Assembly: GCA_028285625.1 (NCBI GenBank) | Contig: JANQOX010000005.1 | Coordinates: 372,001 to 436,000, forward strand | DNA length: 64,000 nt | Origin: Myxococcota bacterium | GTDB lineage: Bacteria; Myxococcota_A; UBA9160; UBA6930 | Direction of reading: 5' to 3' | In this document: one piece after another, positions 51,205-60,185 of the stretch | Layout: every line of letters begins with the position of its first letter | How positions within the stretch are numbered: the stretch's first letter is position 1 | The notes under the pieces: generated by a model | What the model was told of the DNA's origin: nothing | The model's input: only the letters and a program-made list of their open reading frames with translations | Databases searched by the model: none | Translations under genes and position numbers: made by a program

Positions 51205-51689
51205 TGTCCGCAGACCGGCTCTTCAGCCGTTTGAATCCGCTGCTGGTCGCCGTGTTGCAGTCGCCGGCCCACGTGCTGTTCTCGTGGGCCCTCGTCGTCC
51301 TGACCGTGACGGGTCGCAAGAGCGGCCGCACGTTCCGCTTTCCCGTGGGTTACCAGTCCGAAGGGTCCGATGCGTTGGTGGTGATGGTGTCCGAGGCCCG
51401 GGGCAAGCAGTGGTGGAGGAACTTTCGCGAGGAGGGGCCGGTCGAGGTGCGGCTCCGCGGGCGGGCGCGTCGCGGCCGCGCACACTGCGTCGACCCGTAC
51501 GGCGACGACTTTCGCCGGCTCGTGGAGCAGACGGTGCGGCGCGTCCCCGGCATGGACCGGGTCTTCGGCATCCGGTACGACCGCGCCCAGGGTCTTCGCG
51601 ACGAACAGGTGCGCCACCTCGCCCAGGAGATCGCCGCGGTGCGCATCCGGCTCGACCCGGCAGAGCCCTCAGCCAGCGGCGTCGCGTAG
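51204..51689 (+). CDS. Deazaflavin (F420)-dependent nitroreductase/quinone-reductase-like (Ddn/DUF385 family) protein
   Basis: The 161-residue protein has LNPLLVAVLQSPAHVLFS and the family core VLTVTGRKSGRTFRFPVGY, then ARGKQWWRNFREEGPVEVRL, the split-barrel pattern of Ddn-like proteins that use F420H2 or sometimes FMN. GTG 51204 shares one base with the stop of the OFOR beta gene, so it is translated with that operon and may use reducing power linked to it. The final 21 bp overlap the convergent BtrH-like gene. F420 dependence is inferred from family only. Confidence 0.82.
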   Translation: MSADRLFSRLNPLLVAVLQSPAHVLFSWALVVLTVTGRKSGRTFRFPVGYQSEGSDALVVMVSEARGKQWWRNFREEGPVEVRLRGRARRGRAHCVDPYGDDFRRLVEQTVRRVPGMDRVFGIRYDRAQGLRDEQVRHLAQEIAAVRIRLDPAEPSASGVA

Positions 51690-52694
51690 CCGCTCGAACA
51701 GCGACGCCTCCAGATCCGCGGCCGCGGTGACGTGCTCGGCGGCCACTCCGAAGCAGCTCGGGTCGGGCGACGCGTCGGTGAAGCCGGCAAGCGCCTCGGC
51801 GGCGGCGGTCCAACGGTCGGCTGCGGCGAGCGCGGATGCGGCCGCATCCGCCGGCACGTGCTGCGGTGTGGTCTCGGACGCCCAGCCGAGGAAGCCCGCG
51901 TACAGGCGCCGGAAGTTGCCACCGCCGTTGCCGAACTTCTCGATGCAGCGGGCGTTGTAGCTGGCGAGCCATGCGGCATCGGGCCGGTCGGCCCACTGCG
52001 GAAGGATCTCGGCCAGGCGCCGGATGCCCCGCACGCCCGCCGTCACGCGGCCGTCGGGGATCGGCATGCCGCCGTCCCCGTCGTCGGCCAGCATCGCATC
52101 GGCGCAGGTGCAGATCGCCCGCCGCGCGGCCTCGGCGAGGGGCCGGCCGACCTCGGTCCCGTGGAAGCGCCCCCACAGGTTCAGGGTCGACATGCCCTCG
52201 GGCGGGTTGCGGCTCTTGGCGAGCGCTTCGTACGAGCAGAGCTCCGGCTCTTCGCGGATGCGATCGGCGATCCAGACCTTGCGCGTGGCGTCGTCGAAGC
52301 CGAGCAGCACGAACCGGTGACCCGGGAAGTGCACCTTGAACTCGCGGTAGTCGAGGTAGAGGATGTCGCCCGAGAGCATGGTCGGGCGTCCCGCCAGGAC
52401 CTCCTCGCGCACGACCTCGAAGGCGCGTGTGTCGTCGGGCTCGGTCTGCTCGCGGTAGTCGACGTCGAGCATGCGCCCGAGGTCGGTCTCCATGCTGGCC
52501 GTACGCCCGAATACGACGCGCGAGGGATCGGCCTGCTCGCTCTCGATCAGGACGCACGCGAGCCCGGCGCCAAGGCCGAACACGGCGGCTTCGGGCAGGT
52601 CGAGGCCGCAGTAGTGGTGCAGCAGGCCGCGCATGGCCACGCTGCCGCAGTGATCGCCCGGGAAGCTCCGGTAGCCCTCGATGAGTGCCTTCAC
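51669..52694 (-). CDS. BtrH N-terminal / DUF4872-domain protein (papain-like fold)
   Basis: The 341-residue protein begins with the BtrH_N pattern: [22 protein letters not shown] with the putative catalytic Cys16, [33 protein letters not shown] and [14 protein letters not shown] with a catalytic-site His. A DUF4872-like C-terminal helical domain follows (about 190-335). BtrH is the acyltransferase that moves a gamma-Glu-AHBA side chain onto the antibiotic precursor in butirosin synthesis, so an acyl or peptidyl transfer is possible here. GTG 52694 overlaps the stop of the hexapeptide transferase. Confidence 0.85.
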   Translation of the reverse strand: MKALIEGYRSFPGDHCGSVAMRGLLHHYCGLDLPEAAVFGLGAGLACVLIESEQADPSRVVFGRTASMETDLGRMLDVDYREQTEPDDTRAFEVVREEVLAGRPTMLSGDILYLDYREFKVHFPGHRFVLLGFDDATRKVWIADRIREEPELCSYEALAKSRNPPEGMSTLNLWGRFHGTEVGRPLAEAARRAICTCADAMLADDGDGGMPIPDGRVTAGVRGIRRLAEILPQWADRPDAAWLASYNARCIEKFGNGGGNFRRLYAGFLGWASETTPQHVPADAAASALAAADRWTAAAEALAGFTDASPDPSCFGVAAEHVTAAADLEASLFERLRDAAG

Positions 52695-53305
52695 GTCGCG
52701 CCTTCTCCTGCATCGTCCGCCGCTGCGTTCGCGTTCGTGGGGTCGCCGCGGGTGTCGTCCGGCCGGGCCCCCACCACCTGCGCCGGGTTGCCGCTCACGA
52801 TGGCATAGGCCGCCACGTCGCGGGTGACCACCGCGCCTGCGCCGATGATGGCGCCCCGGCCGATCGTCACGCCCTTCAGCACCCGCGCCCCACAGCCGAT
52901 CCAGACGTCGTCCTCGATCACGATGGGTCCCAGCACCTTGCCCTGCCTGCGGATCGGCACCCGGCGCGACGCGAAGGCGTGGTCCTCGGCGATGATCGAG
53001 GCGTTGTGCGCGATCATCACGTTGCGGCCGATGGTGAGTCCGCTGAAGCCGTCGAGAAAGCTGTTCTCGCCCACCAGCGTGCCCGAGCCCACGCGGATGC
53101 CTTCGGGAAACCAGATCGACACGTTGTCCCGAAAGGCCACCCAACCGTCCATGCGGTCGAGGAACAGCTTGAGCACCGCCCAGCGGACCACGTCCCCCGA
53201 GAGGGTGGGCAGGTACTTGACCAGGCCATAGGCGAAGTGGAAGCCCGTGTACCAGGCCGCGCGAGGCAGGGACATGCGGTGGGGTTCGGGCCGGGGCAGC
53301 TTCAC
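52691..53305 (-). CDS. Hexapeptide-repeat (left-handed beta-helix) acyltransferase
   Basis: The 204-residue protein shows hexapeptide repeats from about 70 onward ([81 protein letters not shown]), the pattern of maltose/galactoside O-acetyltransferase-like enzymes; His in IAEDHAF is the likely general base. The start is GTG 53305 or ATG 53275. It is coupled to the BtrH-like gene and divergent from the acyl-CoA ligase gene, with the 56-bp gap 53306-53361 as a shared promoter region. Confidence 0.88.
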   Translation of the reverse strand: MKLPRPEPHRMSLPRAAWYTGFHFAYGLVKYLPTLSGDVVRWAVLKLFLDRMDGWVAFRDNVSIWFPEGIRVGSGTLVGENSFLDGFSGLTIGRNVMIAHNASIIAEDHAFASRRVPIRRQGKVLGPIVIEDDVWIGCGARVLKGVTIGRGAIIGAGAVVTRDVAAYAIVSGNPAQVVGARPDDTRGDPTNANAAADDAGEGAT

Positions 53306-53361
53306 GCGGCCAGGGTAGCCGTGCTCCGGCGCGCCGGCCGCGCCGGGCTACGCTCGCGCCG

Positions 53362-54969
53362 ATGAATCGACTCGACCTCCGAGACACCGAGGAGCGCCTG
53401 CTCGGCCACGTATTGCGCCAGCAGGCCGAAGCCATCCCCGACGCGCCCTTTCTGCGCGTGGACGAAACGTCGCTCAGCTACGGCGCCGCCAACGAGCGCG
53501 TGAACGCCCTGGCCGACGGCTTTCGCCGGCACGGCGTGTCGGCCGGCGACACCGTGGCGCTGCTGCTCGACGCCACGCCCGACACGGTGCTGGTGGCGCT
53601 GGCCCTCAACAAGCTCGGCGCCATCTGGGTGCCCACGAATCCCGACTACAAGGGCCAGTGGCTGCGCGAGACCTTCGAGGACGGTCAGGCCCGCCTGCTG
53701 GTGGCCGAGACCGCGCACCTCGAGCGCGTGCGCGAGCTCGGCGGAAACCCCTTCGAGGCGGTGGTGACCCGGGGCGACGGCGACCCGAGCGGCGTGGCCC
53801 CGCGGCAGACGAGCCTCGAAGAACTCGGTGCGGCCCCCGGGGCCGAGCCCGACGTGACCGGGCTGCACTACGGCGACACGGCTGCGGTGATCTGGACGTC
53901 GGGCACCACCGGCCGTTCCAAGGGCGTGATGGAGAGCCACAACGTGCTGCTCCAGGCCGCCGAGAACGGTGCGGACACGGCCGGCGTGCGCGCGGGCGAC
54001 TCGATCTACAGCTGTCTGCCGATGTACCACACGGCCGCATGGGTCGCGAACGTCTTCCGCGCCATGGTGTGCGGCATTCCGTGCGCCGTCGATCCGAGGT
54101 TCTCACCGGCGCAGTTCTGGGATCGCTGCCGGCACTACGACGCCACGATGATCTTCACCCTCGGTGCCATGCACATCTTCCTCTGGCAGGCCGAGGCGCG
54201 GTCCGACGACGCCGACAACCCCGTGCGCGTGGCGTCGCTGATCCCGATCCCGGCCGACCTCGAGGAGCCCTTCAAGAAGCGCTTCGGGATCGAGTCGATC
54301 TTCCAGGGCTACGGCCAGAGCGAAGTGTTGACCCTGTTCGCGCGCACCCCGGGCGAGACGTGGAAGCCCAACTCGCTGGGCGCGCCGCAGCCGGGCATGC
54401 AGGTGGCGCTGCTCGACGACGAGGACCGGCCGGTTCCGACCGGGACGCCGGGCGAGCTCTGCGTGCGGCCCGAAGCGCCGCACCTGATCTTCAACGGCTA
54501 CTTCGGCAACCCGGAAGCGACGCTGCGCGCCACCCGGAACCTCTGGTATCACACGGGCGACCTGGTGCGAGAGGACGAGGACGGCGAGTTCTTCTTCGTC
54601 GACCGCAAGGCCGACTTCATCCGCTTCAAGGGGCGCAACATCTCCTCGTTCGCGGTGGAGCACGCGGTGGGTGCCCACCCCGAGGTGCAGGCCGCGGCCG
54701 CGCACGGCGTGGTGTCGGCAGAACTCGAAGCCGAGGCCGAGCTCAAGGTGGTGGTGGTTCGCACCGAGGGCTCGACGCTCGATGCGGAGACCCTCGCCCG
54801 CTTCGTGAACGACAACGCGCCGTACTTCTTCGTGCCGCGCTACATCGAGTTCGTCGACGCCCTGCCGCAGACGCCCACCGGACGTGTGCAGAAGTTCAAG
54901 CTGCGCGAGCGGGGCGTGACCGACACGACCTGGGACGCGCAGGCCGAGGGCTTCCAGGTGGTGCGGTAG
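53362..54969 (+). CDS. ATP-dependent acyl-CoA ligase (ANL superfamily, CaiC-like)
   Basis: The 535-residue acyl-CoA ligase has AAVIWTSGTTGRSKGVMESH (P-loop), YSCLPMYHTAAWVANVF, GYGQSEVLTLF, YHTGDLVREDEDGEFFFVDRK and the hinge FIRFKGRNISSFAVEHAV. Its end PQTPTGRVQKFKLRE has Arg at the usual A10 Lys place with Lys three residues on, as seen in CaiC/crotonobetaine-ligase relatives. It activates an unknown carboxylate as CoA thioester. ATG 53362; the downstream genes converge on it. Confidence 0.92.
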   Translation: MNRLDLRDTEERLLGHVLRQQAEAIPDAPFLRVDETSLSYGAANERVNALADGFRRHGVSAGDTVALLLDATPDTVLVALALNKLGAIWVPTNPDYKGQWLRETFEDGQARLLVAETAHLERVRELGGNPFEAVVTRGDGDPSGVAPRQTSLEELGAAPGAEPDVTGLHYGDTAAVIWTSGTTGRSKGVMESHNVLLQAAENGADTAGVRAGDSIYSCLPMYHTAAWVANVFRAMVCGIPCAVDPRFSPAQFWDRCRHYDATMIFTLGAMHIFLWQAEARSDDADNPVRVASLIPIPADLEEPFKKRFGIESIFQGYGQSEVLTLFARTPGETWKPNSLGAPQPGMQVALLDDEDRPVPTGTPGELCVRPEAPHLIFNGYFGNPEATLRATRNLWYHTGDLVREDEDGEFFFVDRKADFIRFKGRNISSFAVEHAVGAHPEVQAAAAHGVVSAELEAEAELKVVVVRTEGSTLDAETLARFVNDNAPYFFVPRYIEFVDALPQTPTGRVQKFKLRERGVTDTTWDAQAEGFQVVR

Positions 54970-54985
54970 CCGGGGCGGCGCGCCG

Positions 54986-55426
54986 CTACAGCGGGTCGCG
55001 GCGCAGGCGCGTGAGTTCGAGGGTGGCGATGCGCCAGCTGCCTTCGACCTTGCGATAGGTCTCGTGGTAGTGGCCGTAGCCGCGAAAGCCCGACCGGGGG
55101 GCGCCCTCGGGGCTCGGCCATTCGACCACGTCCTCCATGGCCCAGATGCCTTCGGCGCGTTCGGCATCGAGTAGCCGGATCTCGGGCATGTGCCCGTGGT
55201 GCACGGTGACCGCGGCCTCGATCGACTGCCGGATGCCCGCGGCGATGGCGTCGCCTCCGCGCAGCAGGCCCGACTCGGTGCCCGTTTCGGCGCGCACGTC
55301 GAGCACCGCGTCGTCCGTGAAGACCTGACGGAAGGCATCCCACTGCTTGGTGTCCATCAGCCGGAAGTAGCGGGCCTTCAGCTGCTTGATGGCTTCGATC
55401 TCGACGAGTTCCCGTTCCGGTTGCAA
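54986..55426 (-). CDS. SnoaL-like (NTF2-fold) protein
   Basis: The 146-residue NTF2-fold protein has EAIKQLKARYFRLMDTKQWD at the N-terminus, FTDDAVLDVRAETGT, VTVHHGHMPEIRLLD, GIWAMEDVVEWPS, GYGHYHETYRKVEGSWRIA and the terminal LELTRLR. Family members include SnoaL-type cyclases, ketosteroid isomerase-like enzymes and dehydratases, all with a hydrophobic pocket. The start is TTG 55426, 8 nt after the TauD stop, so the two are one transcript and possibly consecutive steps. Confidence 0.85.
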   Translation of the reverse strand: MQPERELVEIEAIKQLKARYFRLMDTKQWDAFRQVFTDDAVLDVRAETGTESGLLRGGDAIAAGIRQSIEAAVTVHHGHMPEIRLLDAERAEGIWAMEDVVEWPSPEGAPRSGFRGYGHYHETYRKVEGSWRIATLELTRLRRDPL

Positions 55427-55434
55427 CGCGCGCC

Positions 55435-56424
55435 TCAGGGCAGCGACAGCCACAGGCGCAGCAGGTGCCGCTTGCGGGCCGGGTCGTCGTGGTCCTCGTA
55501 CGCCGTGCGCGCGTGGAGGATGGTGTGATTCGAGAGCCACTGGATGTCGCCTGGCGCGAGGTCCATTTCGAGGTAGAGGTCCGGAGACGATGCGATCTCC
55601 TCGTAGAGATCGAGCAGGGTCTGCTCCTCGTCGGTGAAGCGCGGCACATCGTCGTGGCGCATCACCGAACGGAAGTAGTCGCTGTGGTAGAAGGTGCGGA
55701 GCGCACCGTCCGCGTGACGGCAGGGCGGGATCGGCAGGTAGCGGATCTCGCCCGATGCATCCTCGTTGCGCACGTCGAGCAGGAAGGGATCGTAGAGCCG
55801 CGGGGCCAGGTCGGGTCGCTGCGTGATCAGCGCGTCGTACACGGCGACCGAGCTCACGATGCGGCTGCGTCCGCCGCGCTTGGCCGCGCGTAGGCAGAGC
55901 AGGCCCACGACGTCGGCCGCGTCGCAGTGGTAGGCGATGTCGGCGGGCGTCCGGTACAGGCGCACGTAGGCGTCGTCGGCCTGGTCGCCGGTATCGGTGA
56001 CGTGCCCGAGCAGGTCGCCCGCCACGTTCTGGGCCCCCGGCACGCCGAGATGCAGGCCCAGGCACCAGAAGAAGCGCTCGGCCTCGGCATCGGACCAGCG
56101 ATCGACCGGCACGCCCGAGACGACGTGGAAGCCCCGACCCGAGGCCAGCTCGTGGCGCCAGCGCGCGATCTCGGGCGCGAGCGCGGGAAGCGGCAGGTCG
56201 GCGGCGGTCATCTCGGCCGCAGGACGCCCGGTGGCCTCGGCATGTTCGAGCGCCCGGACGATCTCGTCTACCTGATCGGGAGAGAGCCGCGTCCGCCAGA
56301 CGTCGCCGTCGGCCAGATCAGCACCTCGCCAGGCGGCGGGGCCCCCGATCGGCCCGGCAGCCGGGCGATCGTGTGGACGCGTGAAGTAGTGCGCGGTCTG
56401 CTCGCGGTAGGAGAAGGTGTCCAC
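55435..56424 (-). CDS. TauD/TfdA-family Fe(II)/2-oxoglutarate dioxygenase
   Basis: The 329-residue protein has the N-terminal GPIGGPAAWRGADLADGD block typical of this TauD subgroup, GRGFHVVSGVPVDRW, the metal motif AYHCDAADVVGLLCL (His-x-Asp), and the C-terminal SNHTILHARTAYEDHDD (distal His) with KRHLLRLWL providing the 2-oxoglutarate Arg. Substrates of this group are often acids or quaternary amines; none is deducible. GTG 56424 is the first plausible start. Its first 157 bp overlap the frame of the upstream glycosyltransferase, whose tail is not conserved. Confidence 0.88.
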   Translation of the reverse strand: MDTFSYREQTAHYFTRPHDRPAAGPIGGPAAWRGADLADGDVWRTRLSPDQVDEIVRALEHAEATGRPAAEMTAADLPLPALAPEIARWRHELASGRGFHVVSGVPVDRWSDAEAERFFWCLGLHLGVPGAQNVAGDLLGHVTDTGDQADDAYVRLYRTPADIAYHCDAADVVGLLCLRAAKRGGRSRIVSSVAVYDALITQRPDLAPRLYDPFLLDVRNEDASGEIRYLPIPPCRHADGALRTFYHSDYFRSVMRHDDVPRFTDEEQTLLDLYEEIASSPDLYLEMDLAPGDIQWLSNHTILHARTAYEDHDDPARKRHLLRLWLSLP

Positions 56425-58121
56425 GAGGCGAGACGGTAGATCTGCACGGGCAATCGTCCAAGGTGCTCGGGCAGGGGCAGGGTGGCCACGTGCTCGAAGC
56501 CGGGCACCGGCTCGCCCGTCTTGAAGAGCTCGGCCAGGTGCATGTGGTGGAGCTTCCAGTAGAAGGCCTCGCTCGGGTCGTCGGGCTCGCGGCGGTAGGT
56601 GTAGATCGCGTAGCGCACGCCCTGGGCGCGCATGGCCTCGGCGAAGGCATCGGCCCCCTCCACCTCGAACGCCGCGAACGGGATCAGCTGGGGCGAGCCG
56701 ATGCCCACCAGGTGGTCGATGTGCGTCCCGGCGAGCACCACCGCGCGATCGTCTCCCAGGTGCTCGGCGAGCCACGGTGCGAGCACCGCGGCGGACTGGT
56801 TCGCCCAGTAGACCTTGTAGAGGCCCTTGGTCTTGGCGACGAGTCCCCCACCCAGCAACGGCGTGGCGAGGGCGAGCACGCCCATCGCGGCTGCGGCCCG
56901 GGCGGCCCGCGTGCCGGGGCCTGGCATCCAGAGCAGCATGCCCGCACAAAGGGCCATCACGCCCCACAAGAGCGCCAGGTCGGCCGCGGGCGCCACGGCG
57001 CCTGGCTCGTCTGCGATCGCCCAGGCCAGCCGGGCGGCCGTCCGTGTGACGATCGCAGCGAAGCCCGCCGCGAGCGCCCAGCCGGCCCACGCGGGCGCGC
57101 GGCTCAGGCGCTGCGCGACGATCCGCATCAGCACCGAGATACCCGCCGCCCAGAAGAAGAGCGGGATCCACTGGGTGTGGGTCACGTAGCGCGCCTTGTT
57201 GATGCCGAACGCGACGACGATGCCGACGCCGAGTACCCAGTAGGCCACCAGTGCGAGGGTGGTGCGCGGTACGCGGCGCCACAGGGCGATCGTGCCCAGC
57301 AGGCCCGGCACGCCCACGGCCAGTGCGAAGGGCACGATCATGAGGCGGCTGCGCACGTACCAGCCGCGAAACGGCTCCTTGATGGCGCGCTCGACGAACC
57401 CCCAGGAGGGCTGCCAGCCCATCCCCTCCATGAGCTCCAGGTAGAAGCTGCCGCCTGCACCTTCGCCCAGCAGCCGGGAGGCCACGGTCCACAGCACGAC
57501 GCCGCTGCAGGCAGCGGCCGCCAGGACGAGATGACGGAGCACGCGGCGCTCGAAGAGCACGTTGGCCGCGAACAGGACCGGCACGATCAGACCGGCCTCG
57601 TAGCGCGACAGCGCCACGCAGAACGCCGCGGCGTATTGCCAGGGCGAGCCGCGTTCGAGCAGCACGATGCTGAGCACCACGAAGAACGTGAGGCTCGGCT
57701 CGACCAGCGGTTGGAGGCCCATCAGGTGGAACTGCACGCTGGTGGCGAGGAGCAGCGGGGCGAGCAGGGCGCCGCGCCCGCCCTCGAAGCAGCGGCGGGC
57801 CAGGACGAACACCAGCACCAGCGTGGCGAGGGAGAAGGCCAGGTTCACCAGCAGGGCCGCGTTCAACATCGCGTGGCGGCCGGGCAGGGCGAGCGACAGT
57901 CCCCCGAAGATCGCCGGGAACACCGGCATGCGCTTGAAGCCCGCCGGAAGCTCCCCCGAGACCAGATCGCGTGCGACCGCCTCGAACGACTTGTAGTCGT
58001 TGTTCGGCAGCACGAACGGGTGGAACTGCGCCACGAGGCATGCGCCCAGCAGCACGAGCAGGGCGCCGAAGAGCAGCCACGACGGGTGGCCGGGCGCGTC
58101 GGGTCGAGCGGTCTCGGCCAA
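56268..58121 (-). CDS. GT-C-like polytopic membrane protein with an over-extended C-terminus
   Basis: The protein is 617 residues from TTG 58121 (GTG 58160 is possible). It has about 11 hydrophobic segments, an early acidic loop LPNNDYKSFEAVARDLV, LMGLQPLVEPSLTFFV, SRYEAGLIVPVLFAAN and a periplasmic C-terminal domain (ANQSAAVLAPWLAEHLGDDR; YAIYTYRREPDDPSEAFYWK). This resembles mannosyltransferase-like GT-C proteins. The recognisable protein ends near LPVQIYRLAS; the last ~50 residues are Ser/Thr/Arg/Pro-rich and overlap the TauD gene, so a native stop was probably lost. Confidence 0.75.
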   Translation of the reverse strand: MAETARPDAPGHPSWLLFGALLVLLGACLVAQFHPFVLPNNDYKSFEAVARDLVSGELPAGFKRMPVFPAIFGGLSLALPGRHAMLNAALLVNLAFSLATLVLVFVLARRCFEGGRGALLAPLLLATSVQFHLMGLQPLVEPSLTFFVVLSIVLLERGSPWQYAAAFCVALSRYEAGLIVPVLFAANVLFERRVLRHLVLAAAACSGVVLWTVASRLLGEGAGGSFYLELMEGMGWQPSWGFVERAIKEPFRGWYVRSRLMIVPFALAVGVPGLLGTIALWRRVPRTTLALVAYWVLGVGIVVAFGINKARYVTHTQWIPLFFWAAGISVLMRIVAQRLSRAPAWAGWALAAGFAAIVTRTAARLAWAIADEPGAVAPAADLALLWGVMALCAGMLLWMPGPGTRAARAAAAMGVLALATPLLGGGLVAKTKGLYKVYWANQSAAVLAPWLAEHLGDDRAVVLAGTHIDHLVGIGSPQLIPFAAFEVEGADAFAEAMRAQGVRYAIYTYRREPDDPSEAFYWKLHHMHLAELFKTGEPVPGFEHVATLPLPEHLGRLPVQIYRLASWTPSPTASRPRTTSRVHTIARLPGRSGAPPPGEVLIWPTATSGGRGSLPIR

Positions 58122-58169
58122 GGCCGCCGAATCCTCGCAACCACGCCGAGCCTCTGCCACCCTGGGGCC

Positions 58170-60104
58170 GTGGCGAAGCGCGAACCCGGCGATCGCGATC
58201 TCGGCCTGGACCGGCCGATCACGAGGCGCGACTTCGTCCACGGCACGGGCGCCACCCTGGCGACGGTGGCGTTGGGGGGCGTTTCGCACGCCGCGGACCG
58301 GGCTTCGCACGCTGCGTCCGGGAGCAGGACCACGGGTGGCCCGTACCCGCCGCTGCGCAGCGGCCTGCGGGGCGCCCACCCCGGCAGCTTCGAGACGGCG
58401 CACGAGCTCGCCCGCGCCGGGCGCCGCGACTTCGGACCCGTCCGCGAACAGAGCGACGCGCCCTACGACCTGGTGGTCGTGGGCGCCGGGATCAGCGGGC
58501 TCGCGGCGGCGTGGTTTGCGCGCGAGGCCGACCCCGATGCGCGCGTGCTCGTGCTCGACAACCACGACGACTTCGGGGGCCACGCCAAGCGCAACGAGTT
58601 CCGGGTGGATGGTCGCACGGTGCTCGGGCACGGCGGGAGCCAGAGCCTGGAGCGACCTTCCGCCTACAGCGACGTGGCGCGCCGCCTGCTCGATGCGCTG
58701 GCCGTCGATCTCGACCGGTTCGACACCGCCTACGATCACGACTTCTACCGGCGCAACGGTCTCGGCCCGCAGGTCTTCTTCGATCGCGAGCACCACGGCG
58801 TCGATCGGTTGGTGCCCTCGCCGCTGCTGCGCGGCGAGTTCTTCCTGCCCACGGGCCCGGGGCCGTCGACGCTCGCGGAGAGCATCGCGCAGATGCCGCT
58901 CTCCGAAGACGCCCGCGCGCAGCTGCTGCGCCTGGTGACGTCGCGTGACGACCAGATGCCCGAGCCGATCTGGCGCGAGCCCGGACGCCTCGAGAAGATC
59001 AGCTACGAGACCTTCCTCACCGACGTCGTGGGCATCACGAGCCAGGAGGTGCTCGACCTGTTGCGTCCGGCGACGAGCTTCTACATGGGCATCGGCACCG
59101 ACGCGGTGCCCGCGCTCGAAGCGCTCGCCATGGGCCTGCCCGGCCTGGGGAGCACCGGTCTCGGCATGATCGAGAAGCCGGCGCGTTGGCTCGCGACGCG
59201 GCTGGTCGAGCCGTACATCCACCACTTCCCCGACGGCAACGCGTCGGTGGCGCGGCTCCTGGTGCGGCAGCTCGTGCCCGGCGCGGCACCCGGCAGCACC
59301 ATGGATGACATCGTGCTCGCTCCCTTCGACTATGCGCAGCTCGACCGCGAGGGCGAGCCGGTGCGCATCCGTCTGGCGAGTACCGTGGTGCGGGTCCGAC
59401 CCGAGGGCGACGGTGTGGTCCTTCACTACGTGCGCGATGGCGCTGCCCATCGCGTGCGTGCGAAGCGCTGCGTACTCGCCTGCTGGCATGCGGTGATCCC
59501 GCACCTCTGCCCCGAGCTGCCGGATGCGCAGCGCGAGGCACTGGCCAGCCAGGTGAAGTCGCCGCTCGTGTACTCGACCGTCGTGCTTCGCCAGTGGCAC
59601 GCGGTCCAGCGCGCCGGCCTCGGCAACGCCTACTGTCCGGGTGCCTGGCACCAGATCGTGTATCCCGACTTTCCGGTCAGCCTCGGGGGCTACGCCCACG
59701 GGCGTACGCCCGACGAGCCGCTGGTGCTGGCCCTTCAGCGCATCCCGGGCCGGCCGGGTCTCGCGCCGCGCGACCAGTTCCGGGCGGGCCGCTACGAGCT
59801 GCTGGCCACACCCTTCGAGGAGATCGAGCGGGCCACGCGCCGTCAGCTCACGGGCATGCTCGGCGAGCACGGCTTCGACCCGGCCGAGGACATCGCCGCC
59901 CTCACGGTGAACCGCTGGCCCCACGGCTACGCGTACACGCCGAACCCGCTCTTCGATCCCGAGTGCGCGCCCGGCGAGGCGCCCAACGAAATCGCGCGCC
60001 GCCGCTTCGGCCCCATCGCCATCGCCAACTCCGACGCCGCGGCCCAGGCCTACCTCGACGCGGCCATCGACGAGGCCTGGCGGGCGACGCAGGAGCTCGC
60101 GTAG
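58170..60104 (+). CDS. Tat-exported flavoprotein, spermidine-dehydrogenase-like
   Basis: The 644-residue protein has a twin-arginine signal (ITRRDFVHGTGATLATVALG, Arg19-Arg20) and the FAD dinucleotide motif DLVVVGAGISGLAAAWFARE. LDNHDDFGGHAKRNEF and GHGGSQSLERPSAYSD follow, then RFGPIAIANSDAAAQAYLDA near the end. The RRDF start and the NHDDFGGHAKRNEF block match spermidine dehydrogenase (SpdH)-type periplasmic amine oxidases. It is folded with FAD in the cytoplasm, then exported. GTG 58170 gives the full Tat signal. The amine substrate is uncertain. Confidence 0.85.
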   Translation: MAKREPGDRDLGLDRPITRRDFVHGTGATLATVALGGVSHAADRASHAASGSRTTGGPYPPLRSGLRGAHPGSFETAHELARAGRRDFGPVREQSDAPYDLVVVGAGISGLAAAWFAREADPDARVLVLDNHDDFGGHAKRNEFRVDGRTVLGHGGSQSLERPSAYSDVARRLLDALAVDLDRFDTAYDHDFYRRNGLGPQVFFDREHHGVDRLVPSPLLRGEFFLPTGPGPSTLAESIAQMPLSEDARAQLLRLVTSRDDQMPEPIWREPGRLEKISYETFLTDVVGITSQEVLDLLRPATSFYMGIGTDAVPALEALAMGLPGLGSTGLGMIEKPARWLATRLVEPYIHHFPDGNASVARLLVRQLVPGAAPGSTMDDIVLAPFDYAQLDREGEPVRIRLASTVVRVRPEGDGVVLHYVRDGAAHRVRAKRCVLACWHAVIPHLCPELPDAQREALASQVKSPLVYSTVVLRQWHAVQRAGLGNAYCPGAWHQIVYPDFPVSLGGYAHGRTPDEPLVLALQRIPGRPGLAPRDQFRAGRYELLATPFEEIERATRRQLTGMLGEHGFDPAEDIAALTVNRWPHGYAYTPNPLFDPECAPGEAPNEIARRRFGPIAIANSDAAAQAYLDAAIDEAWRATQELA

Positions 60105-60185
60105 CGCGTGGTACCGTGGTCTCTCCGGATCGGGCGCGATGCGCCCCGTCCGGAAGGGCGGGCAGGCGCGTCGCGGAGGCTCTTC

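Noticed and set aside
56463..58160. A plus-strand open frame running into the Tat flavoprotein gene
   Set aside because: It is antisense to the membrane transferase, has no recognisable domain, and the Tat signal gives a clear start at 58170.
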